Source of the DNA: JBHHYR01 sp046757585
GTDB taxonomy: Bacteria; Desulfobacterota; Binatia; HRBIN30
Length of the DNA: 10,403 nucleotides
NCBI GenBank assembly: GCA_046757585.1
Contig: JBHHYR010000134.1
Coordinates: forward strand, 1 to 10,403
Reading direction: 5' to 3'
Numbering within the stretch: position 1 is the first letter of the stretch; each line of letters opens with the position of its first letter. The position numbers were made by a program, and so were the translations under genes. Positions 5,936 through 10,403 of the stretch are shown here, one piece after another. A model generated the notes under the pieces. It was given only the letters and a program-made list of their open reading frames with translations, was not told the DNA's origin and did not search any database.

Positions 5936-6397
5936 ATGACCCGACCGCTTGGCAGATCAGTTCGATGCTTGCCCGCGCGGCTCTTGCCGCTGGCCCTTAG
6001 TGTGCTGGTCGTGGGGTGTGCACAGGAGATGGCGTCACCAACGCCGGTTCCGACCGGCAACCAGGCTCCCATGGCACTGCGCAACTTTCGGGTGGCGACG
6101 GCCGACGGACACCGCGCGGTATTGCTCCGGTTGTCGCGGCCTCCGACACAGGTTCGGCACTCGAGCAAGGACCACCCTGCCCGCATCATTGTGCGAGCAT
6201 CGGGACCAGCAAGCGACGGAGACCTCGCGGAGCGCAACATGCCCCAGCTCGATCCGCAGATCAGCAGCGTGCGGGTCTCACGGAAGAATGGCGCGCTCCA
6301 GGTCATCCTCGACCTGATTGGTGACAACCCGCCGCCCTACAGCGTGCACGAAATGGCCGATTGGATCATGATTCGTTTTCCGGGACCTGCATCGTAG
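5936..6397 (+). CDS. AMIN-domain lipoprotein
   Basis: The ATG at 5936 gives a basic n-region (MTRPLGRSVR), a hydrophobic core and a lipobox VVGC with the lipidated Cys at residue 28, so the product is probably a periplasm-facing lipoprotein. A Pro/Thr linker (31-45) leads into residues 46-150, which fit an AMIN domain: a short beta-sandwich with alternating hydrophobic strands such as RAVLLRLSRPPTQV (60-73), PARIIVRASG (81-90), ISSVRVSRKNGALQVILDL (109-127) and ADWIMIRFP (141-149). AMIN domains target proteins such as N-acetylmuramoyl-L-alanine amidases (AmiC) and the secretin PilQ to the envelope or septum, by binding peptidoglycan or assembly partners. Here the domain stands alone with no enzyme attached, so a scaffold role is inferred. 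A TTG at 5894 would add 14 residues ahead of the signal and is less likely. The HEAT gene follows after 52 bases. Confidence 0.75.
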   Translation: MTRPLGRSVRCLPARLLPLALSVLVVGCAQEMASPTPVPTGNQAPMALRNFRVATADGHRAVLLRLSRPPTQVRHSSKDHPARIIVRASGPASDGDLAERNMPQLDPQISSVRVSRKNGALQVILDLIGDNPPPYSVHEMADWIMIRFPGPAS

Positions 6398-6424
6398 GAA
6401 CGACGGAGGAGTAGCGCTCTCGGA

Positions 6425-6446
6425 ACAGGATAGGACAGGATAGGAG
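6425..6446 (+). repeat. Four-copy AGGAN array (tandem 10-bp repeat) at the ribosome binding site
   Basis: Just before the ATG at 6450 the unit acaggatagg occurs twice in tandem (6425-6434 and 6435-6444). Within this, AGGAN is repeated four times at exact 5-base steps: AGGAT, AGGAC, AGGAT and AGGAG from 6427, 6432, 6437 and 6442. Each copy is a potential Shine-Dalgarno core; the ones ending 9-10 bases before the ATG have the best spacing, while the last is only three bases away. Confidence 0.8.
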
Positions 6447-6449
6447 AAG

Positions 6450-7145
6450 ATGGCGACACGAGTCGGGGCCATAGGTCGTGCAGTCTCTCTGTCCCTGGCA
6501 GTACTCCTGCCGGCGCTGATGGCCGCGCCGGCGTTGTCTCAGATCTCCAGCCAGCAGATCCGCAAACGTTACCAAAAGGACACGAAAGGCACGAGTATCG
6601 AGGACTTCGTCAAGAGGCTGGAGAGTGACGATCCGGAAAAGCGACTGGAAGCAGTCAAGTCGCTTGGCAACTCGAAGGACAAGAAGGCGGTGGAGTACAT
6701 CATCCAGGCGTTGGGTGATTCGGACATGCGGGTGCAAGCGAAGGCAATCGACATGCTGGCGGAAATGCGTGCCGCTAACGCAGCACCGGTGCTGATTCAG
6801 TATCTCTTTCTCCGAACCACCGAGACGCAGATGAAGCAGCGGATTCTCGCCGCCCTCGGCAAGATCGGGGACGCGCGGGCTGCCCGCCCGATCATCGAAT
6901 TCTTGCGACGCGATCTCGATCGCGCGACGCGGGGCACGGCGATCTTTGCCCTCGGGGACATCGGCGCCCCCGAGTCTGTTGATACGTTGTCACAGATTGC
7001 CAAGGCTGACCACGACGAGATCGTCCGTCGACTGGCACGGGAGGCGCTGTACAAAGTGCGGCTGCACCAGGAAGTGCAGGAAAAAGAGGTCAAGGAACCG
7101 TCCGAAACGTTCCTTCAACCGAACGCCCCGCCGCCGCGGCGATAG
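6450..7145 (+). CDS. Exported HEAT-repeat protein
   Basis: A 231-residue protein. A signal peptide is visible: MATR, a hydrophobic core to about residue 28, and a likely cleavage at APALS/Q (30/31). The mature part starts with a Lys-rich stretch (36-50) and then shows four to five helical HEAT/PBS-lyase-like repeats: FVKRLESDDPEKRLEAVKSL (53-72), YIIQALGDSDMRVQAKAIDM (83-102), a longer one with MKQRILAALGKIGDARAARP (128-147), ATRGTAIFALGDIGAPESVD (159-178) and VRRLAREALYKVRL (192-205). The tail is charged then Pro-rich. Such alpha-solenoids bind other proteins; this one would do so in the periplasm. No phycocyanobilin-lyase context exists, so that use of the fold is unlikely. Its closeness to the AMIN lipoprotein gene suggests co-expression and perhaps a shared envelope role, which is inference. 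tRNA-Leu follows 57 bases later. Confidence 0.8.
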   Translation: MATRVGAIGRAVSLSLAVLLPALMAAPALSQISSQQIRKRYQKDTKGTSIEDFVKRLESDDPEKRLEAVKSLGNSKDKKAVEYIIQALGDSDMRVQAKAIDMLAEMRAANAAPVLIQYLFLRTTETQMKQRILAALGKIGDARAARPIIEFLRRDLDRATRGTAIFALGDIGAPESVDTLSQIAKADHDEIVRRLAREALYKVRLHQEVQEKEVKEPSETFLQPNAPPPRR

Positions 7146-7149
7146 CCGC

Positions 7150-7178
7150 TGGCGGCACACGGCAGCCCGTCTCATAAT
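7150..7178 (+). promoter_or_regulatory. Possible sigma70-type promoter for tRNA-Leu
   Basis: CATAAT (7173-7178) is a good -10 box 24 bases before the tRNA. A weak -35, TGGCGG (7150-7155), is 17 bases upstream of it. The GC-rich stretch right after the -10 (cggcgac) resembles a stringent-response discriminator, as usual for stable RNA promoters. The call rests mainly on the -10 and position. Confidence 0.3.
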
Positions 7179-7202
7179 CGGCGACCCGAGTGGCAGTGAT
7201 CC

Positions 7203-7287
7203 GGCCCTGTGGTGGAATTGGCAGACACGGCAGACTCAAAATCTGCTCCGCCTCGCGCGGGTGGGGGTTCAAGTCCCTCCAGGGCCA
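7203..7287 (+). tRNA. tRNA-Leu (anticodon CAA)
   Basis: A complete class II tRNA cloverleaf. The acceptor arm is ggccctg (7203-7209) with cagggcc (7280-7286) and discriminator A at 7287. The D stem is gtg/cac (7212-7214 / 7226-7228) with loop gaattggcaga. The anticodon stem is gcaga/tctgc (7230-7234 / 7242-7246) with loop ctcaaaa, giving anticodon CAA, which reads TTG codons. The long variable arm is typical of Leu (ccgc/gcgg, 7248-7251 / 7257-7260). The T stem is ggggg/ccctc with one G-T pair, and the loop is ttcaagt. The 3' CCA is not encoded (the next bases are ctc), so it must be added by nucleotidyltransferase. Confidence 0.95.
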
Positions 7288-7306
7288 CTCGATGGTATCG
7301 ATAACC

Positions 7307-7329
7307 GCAGCCCCATGTTCAGGGGCTGC
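7307..7329. terminator. GC-rich hairpin between convergent transcripts
   Basis: A perfect 8-bp stem, gcagcccc (7307-7314) with ggggctgc (7322-7329), and a 7-base loop. It sits 20 bases after the tRNA and about 50 bases beyond the stop of the convergent transporter gene, a sensible place for a bidirectional terminator. Neither strand has a T-run after the stem, so an intrinsic terminator in the strict sense is not shown; it could instead protect 3' ends. Confidence 0.35.
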
Positions 7330-7379
7330 CTAGCGCTCGCGGCGGAGACTGCGACCAGGCCGGGGCTCCGCAGCCGGTG

Positions 7380-8660
7380 TCAAGGCTGCTCTGGGGCTTT
7401 CGCGTCCCCCGTCTCGTCGGGTTGTTTAATCACCCGCACCTGCGTGACACGGTTCCCCGAAACATCGGCGACGACAATCCGATAGCCGGGCACTTCCACC
7501 ACTTCGCCCCGCCGCGGCGCGTGTCCGAGCGCGTTGAAGACCAGCCCTGCCAGGGTGTCGCCCCGTTCCGCCGTGATTTTCCAGCTCGTCTCCCGATTGA
7601 AGTCCAGCACCTTCACCCGGCCAAGCGCCTGGTAGCTCTGCTCGTCGAACTTGCGAATGGTGAGCAGCTCTTCGCGGTCGAATTCGTCGCGAATTTCCCC
7701 CACCAGCTCCTCGAGGATGTCCTCCTGCGTCACCATCCCGAGCGTCACGCCAAACTCGTCCTTGACGATCGCGAGATGGACGAAGGCACGCTGCATATCG
7801 GCCATACACCGCAGGATCGGCTTGCGTTCGGGCACTTGGAGGACCGGCTTCAGAATGCCGCGCAGATCGCGGTGTGACGCCCGCACGATTTCGACCAGAT
7901 CCTTCAGGTGTGCCATGCCCAGGATCTTATCGATCGTCCCCTCGTAGATGGGCACCCGGGTGTAACGCTCCTCGAGTACGGCATCGAGCAGATCTGACGG
8001 CTTCGTTTCGACGGGAAAGGCGACGATCTCCGCGCGCGGAACCATGATGTCGGAGACGGTCATCTCGGCTGCACCGGCGGCGGCGCCGATGATAGCCAGG
8101 GGCGATCCGCTCGGTTGCCCTGCCAGTTGCTCGCGCGCTAACCGCATGATCTCCTCCGACGAACTCATCGGGGGGCGCTCAGTGCCACCGGCTATCGAAC
8201 GCACGAACGGCTCGACCAGGCGGTCGTAAACGAGGTGCAGGGGACGCAGGAGGTAGTGGATCAGATACAGCGGTAACGCAACAGCGTAGGCGATGCGGCG
8301 CGGGTGCTGGGCAGCAACGGCTTTCGGCAGCACCTCGCAGAAGACGAACACCATGACCGTCATGACGCCGGTAGCCACAAAAATGCCCACCTTGTCCCCC
8401 CAGTACCGGATCGCCAGCGCCGACGCCAAGGCGGCACCCATGATGTTGACCACGTTGTTGCCCAGCAGGATGGTTACCAGCAGCCGCGAGGTCGACCCGA
8501 GCAGTTCCCGCACGACGAGCGCCGCGGGTCCGTGCGCGGCTTTGATGTCCTGCTCGAGCTCGCGCTGGCCGACGCGCAAGAGCGCTGTCTCGCTAGCGGA
8601 AAAGAAGCCCGAGAGCGCCATACATGCGACGATGACTATCAAGTACCAGAACGTTTCCAT
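7380..8660 (-). CDS. CNNM/HlyC-CorC family membrane transporter with CBS pair
   Basis: A 426-residue integral inner-membrane protein with the complete three-part layout of the family. The CNNM (DUF21) domain (about 1-165) has four hydrophobic segments (near 4-20, 60-82, 93-113, 125-143) and the motifs SGFFSASETAL (17-27), LLGNNVVNIMG (65-75) and FCEVLPK (107-113). A linker with MVPRAEIVAF (206-215) leads into two CBS domains (about 205-262 and 270-325, ending GMVTQEDILEELVGEIRDEFD), which in relatives bind adenosine nucleotides. The C-terminal CorC_HlyC domain (about 338-415) includes KVLDFN and HAPRRGEVVEVPGYRIVV. Relatives are linked to Mg2+ or Co2+ efflux and homeostasis; earlier 'hemolysin' names are historical. 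The ATG at 8660 is preferred over the GTG at 8666 because AAGGAG ends five bases before it. The Glu/Pro/Lys-rich end is unstructured. Confidence 0.93.
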   Translation of the reverse strand: METFWYLIVIVACMALSGFFSASETALLRVGQRELEQDIKAAHGPAALVVRELLGSTSRLLVTILLGNNVVNIMGAALASALAIRYWGDKVGIFVATGVMTVMVFVFCEVLPKAVAAQHPRRIAYAVALPLYLIHYLLRPLHLVYDRLVEPFVRSIAGGTERPPMSSSEEIMRLAREQLAGQPSGSPLAIIGAAAGAAEMTVSDIMVPRAEIVAFPVETKPSDLLDAVLEERYTRVPIYEGTIDKILGMAHLKDLVEIVRASHRDLRGILKPVLQVPERKPILRCMADMQRAFVHLAIVKDEFGVTLGMVTQEDILEELVGEIRDEFDREELLTIRKFDEQSYQALGRVKVLDFNRETSWKITAERGDTLAGLVFNALGHAPRRGEVVEVPGYRIVVADVSGNRVTQVRVIKQPDETGDAKAPEQP

Positions 8661-8665
8661 GCGCA

Positions 8666-8671
8666 CTCCTT
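8666..8671 (-). promoter_or_regulatory. Ribosome binding site AAGGAG fixing the transporter start at 8660
   Basis: On the minus strand AAGGAG is followed by five bases (tgcgc) and ATG at 8660. The in-frame GTG at 8666 overlaps the motif itself and so cannot use it. Confidence 0.7.
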
Positions 8672-8760
8672 ACGGACTCTGCCTCTGACGGTGCCGCGGC
8701 ATCCCTACTCACCGTAATGGACCTTCGCAGTGCGCCCGACAAGCAGGTGCTGCCCGCAGG

Positions 8761-8779
8761 CTTGCAGGGTTCGTGCAAG
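8761..8779. other. Short hairpin in the 8661-8847 intergenic gap
   Basis: Perfect 6-bp inverted repeat cttgca (8761-8766) / tgcaag (8774-8779) with a 7-base loop, 70 bases past the stop of the barrel gene and upstream of the transporter gene on the same strand. There is no T-run. It might attenuate read-through between the two minus-strand genes; the rest of this 187-base gap shows nothing recognisable. Confidence 0.2.
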
Positions 8780-8847
8780 TGGTGAATCGGGTCTGGCACA
8801 TCGGGGCAGTGCGGCTCCGACGTCAGGGGGTCACGTTGCGGGCACCA

Positions 8848-9717
8848 CTATTCTCGACGCAAGAGTTTCGCGGGTTCGAAAGTGTACACGAAGCCGGTGC
8901 TGACACCGAGGTTCTCACTCGCCGTCACCAGCCCGGTGTTGACCCCGATATACAGCGTGGCCGGTCCGCGCTGCATCTGCAAGCCGACACGAACAGCCGT
9001 GCGGTCGTTGTCGAACCGGGAACCAGCTAGGCCGGCCAACTCGCCCAGCAGCTTGATGTTGATGCCGCCCACCTGGGTGGTGCCAAGCGGCAGCGAGCTC
9101 AACCCCAGCGCGTAGTTGAACAGATCATCTTGCCCACCGCTCGAACCGGGGTTGCCGAGCAGCAGCAGGCCAAGGTTGACGTGGGCGGTCAGTAATCCGA
9201 CGCTCTTCGAGGCCAGGACATCAGCGCCAAAGTCGGTTTCGTCCGTGCCGAGGCGATCGCTCTGGCTTGCATTGGGCAGCTTCGTGCCAAAGCGTAACCC
9301 CAACGCCGGCAGCAAGTCAGCTTCACGCATCAAGCGCACCTTGGTGAACAGACGCAAGTCACCGGAACCAAACTTCGAATTCTTCTTTCCGTCCGCCGCC
9401 CGCTCGTCGAGATACAGCGCCTCGTAAGTCGCCTGAATCTCCACCCAATCCCCCGCACCGATGCGCACACCCGACTGCGGCAACCCGAGCAGATCCTGTG
9501 AACGCAACGACCGCGGGGGCGTAAACGCGGGAAAACGCAGGTCCTTGAAGTATGCAATCCCGAGCGAGACCTCCGCGACACCGTTCGGTAGCGGTCGAGC
9601 GTCCTCGGTCACGAGCGGCAACAGCGAATACGCGTGGCCCCTGGCAGGGAGCGTCATGCACAGGAACGCGCCCAGCGCGATGATGCCCTGCCAGCGTTGA
9701 ACGCCCCATTGTGTCAC
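8848..9717 (-). CDS. Outer-membrane beta-barrel protein (MetA-phenol-degradation-like / transporter-type)
   Basis: A 289-residue exported protein. Residues 1-29 form a signal peptide (hydrophobic IIALGAFLCMTL, cleavage near RGHA/Y). The mature part opens with LVTEDARPLPNGVAEVSLGI (35-54) and alternates short amphipathic strands and loops throughout: DWVEIQATYEALYL (90-103), GSGDLRLFTKVRL (117-129), ALGLRFGTKLPNASQSDRLG (138-157), AHVNLGLLLLG (178-188), TLYIGVNTGLV (254-264) and the final strand GVSTGFVYTF (271-280). The blocks GSGDLRL and LRFGTKLPNAS, with the later DETDFGADVLASK, are typical of the family annotated as 'putative MetA-pathway of phenol degradation', a group of outer-membrane porins with unproven substrates. 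The strand count fits about 12. The start is a GTG (9715-9717) with no clear ribosome site. Divergent from the DsbD-like gene. Confidence 0.75.
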   Translation of the reverse strand: MTQWGVQRWQGIIALGAFLCMTLPARGHAYSLLPLVTEDARPLPNGVAEVSLGIAYFKDLRFPAFTPPRSLRSQDLLGLPQSGVRIGAGDWVEIQATYEALYLDERAADGKKNSKFGSGDLRLFTKVRLMREADLLPALGLRFGTKLPNASQSDRLGTDETDFGADVLASKSVGLLTAHVNLGLLLLGNPGSSGGQDDLFNYALGLSSLPLGTTQVGGINIKLLGELAGLAGSRFDNDRTAVRVGLQMQRGPATLYIGVNTGLVTASENLGVSTGFVYTFEPAKLLRRE

Positions 9718-9743
9718 TAGAGGATTCTCGAAACTTTCCCGAC

Positions 9744-9763
9744 TGCCGTTCGGTTATACGGCA
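9744..9763. promoter_or_regulatory. Inverted repeat overlapping a putative -10 box; possible operator
   Basis: TGCCGT (9744-9749) and ACGGCA (9758-9763) form a 6-bp inverted repeat with an 8-base spacer in the 181-base divergent gap. It covers the candidate TATAAC -10 of the barrel gene, the position expected for a repressor site. No regulator gene is adjacent. Confidence 0.25.
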
Positions 9764-9779
9764 TAAGGGAGATTTGCAA
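9753..9779 (-). promoter_or_regulatory. Possible sigma70-type promoter for the outer-membrane barrel gene
   Basis: Reading the minus strand, TTGCAA (9779-9774) is followed after 15 bases by TATAAC (9758-9753), then 35 bases to the GTG start at 9717. Both boxes match four to five of six consensus bases, but the spacing is shorter than the usual 16-18. Confidence 0.3.
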
Positions 9780-9898
9780 GAGCTATGGTCGTATGCTTGC
9801 ATCTCGCACCGAAGACGGGGACCGGCCAAGACGCTCCAGTGCGGCCGAATACCCCTTTGAGCCGGCATCGCGAGAGGAACTCTGACCTACAGGACACG

Positions 9899-10403
9899 AT
9901 GTCACCACGTTCGATGCGAATACGCAGCATGCTGCTGGCGCTGACCCTGCTCATCACGGGGGCCGCGGCTTTGGCGGACAGCCCCAAGGTCACCGTTCAT
10001 TTGCAGTTGGATAAGCCGGAGGCCGTTCGGGGTGGGCAGACCGGCCTCGAGATCATCGCCCAGATTCAGCGGGGCTGGCACATCAACGGACACGAGCCGA
10101 ACGAGCCGTTCTTGATTCCAACCGAGGTGAAGTTCACGCTACCGCCCGGCGTATCGACCGACACCCTGAACTACCCTCGGCCGGACCAGCACGAATTCGC
10201 CTTCGCACCGGGCAAGAATTTGTTGGTGTATGAAGGCAAGGTCGGCATCACGAGCGCGCTAAACGTGCCGGCCGATTTTCTCGGCTCGCGCGTGCGCATC
10301 GAAGCGGCCCTGCGCTACCAGGCCTGTAACGATTCCACCTGCGCGCCGCCGGCGAGCGCGGTGGCCGAGCTCGTCGTGCCGGTGAGCGCGGCGGTGGTGG
10401 GAC
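9899..10403 (+). CDS. dsbD: DsbD-like thiol:disulfide interchange protein, N-terminal domain (3' end outside window)
   Basis: The frame runs from the ATG at 9899 (AGGA five bases upstream) to the right edge without a stop: 168 residues are visible. A signal peptide (MLLALTLLITGAAALA, residues 11-26) is followed by the DsbD alpha-type immunoglobulin-like domain: VTVHLQLDKPEAVRGGQTGL (31-50), IIAQIQRGWHINGHEPNEPF (52-71), KFTLPPGV, YEGKVGI (111-117), and RIEAALRYQACNDSTCAPP (133-151). The pair Cys143/Cys148 (C-x4-C) matches the redox pair of DsbD alpha domains, which pass electrons in the periplasm to DsbC, cytochrome c maturation or other partners. Full-length DsbD continues with a membrane domain and a thioredoxin domain; neither can be seen, so a free-standing periplasmic domain or a ScsB-like relative remains possible. 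Confidence 0.85.
   Translation, partial: MSPRSMRIRSMLLALTLLITGAAALADSPKVTVHLQLDKPEAVRGGQTGLEIIAQIQRGWHINGHEPNEPFLIPTEVKFTLPPGVSTDTLNYPRPDQHEFAFAPGKNLLVYEGKVGITSALNVPADFLGSRVRIEAALRYQACNDSTCAPPASAVAELVVPVSAAVVG

Noticed and set aside
8593..8799. 68-codon minus-strand ORF between the transporter and barrel genes
   Set aside because: It overlaps the start of the transporter in another frame and has no ribosome site or recognisable motif.
1..10403. CRISPR array, insertion sequence, prophage or defence operon
   Set aside because: No regularly spaced repeats, transposase, terminal inverted repeats with target duplications, phage structural genes or nuclease/helicase sets were seen; the only mobile-like hints are the integrase-like helical domain and the broken MNT gene.

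Overview
This window is high-GC DNA from a Gram-negative bacterium. A lipoprotein with a lipobox, a predicted outer-membrane barrel and the periplasmic domain of a DsbD-type protein all point to a two-membrane envelope. The gene mix (family 5 uracil-DNA glycosylase, AMIN lipoprotein, secreted HEAT-repeat protein, endoglycoceramidase-like glycosidase) would suit an environmental deltaproteobacterium-like or Binatota-like lineage. That placement is a guess, because no phylogenetic marker is present.

Left part (1-1880, + strand): the C-terminal two-thirds or so of a GH5 glycoside hydrolase, cut by the left edge; an uncharacterised 250-residue protein with an integrase-type helical N-terminus and a beta-rich C-terminus; and the first ~37 codons of a MNT-type nucleotidyltransferase. 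That last gene is broken off at its GS motif, right where the convergent methyltransferase gene ends.

Middle left (1877-4829, - strand): reading from 4829 downwards come a small exported protein, an 86-residue helical protein, a possible hidden small ORF, a family 5 uracil-DNA glycosylase and an NPPF class I methyltransferase. The last two are 9 bases apart and probably co-transcribed. A divergent spacer of 301 bases (4830-5130) holds no recognisable gene.

Middle right (5131-7287, + strand): endonuclease III (nth), an AMIN-domain lipoprotein, an exported HEAT-repeat protein and a complete tRNA-Leu(CAA). The two BER enzymes (UDGb and Nth) lie on opposite strands, but separate promoters and intervening small genes argue against one operon.

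Right part (7307-10403): a hairpin between convergent units, a CNNM/CBS/CorC-type membrane transporter (-), a beta-barrel protein of the MetA-phenol-degradation-like class (-), and, divergent from it, the N-terminal domain of a DsbD-like thiol:disulfide interchange protein running off the right edge.

I see no phage, IS element, CRISPR array or defence island, and no convincing new multi-gene system. Most of the window is ordinary housekeeping and envelope content. The items most worth checking are the 250-residue two-domain protein, the truncated nucleotidyltransferase junction, the small unknown genes, and a four-fold AGGAN array at the start of the HEAT gene.
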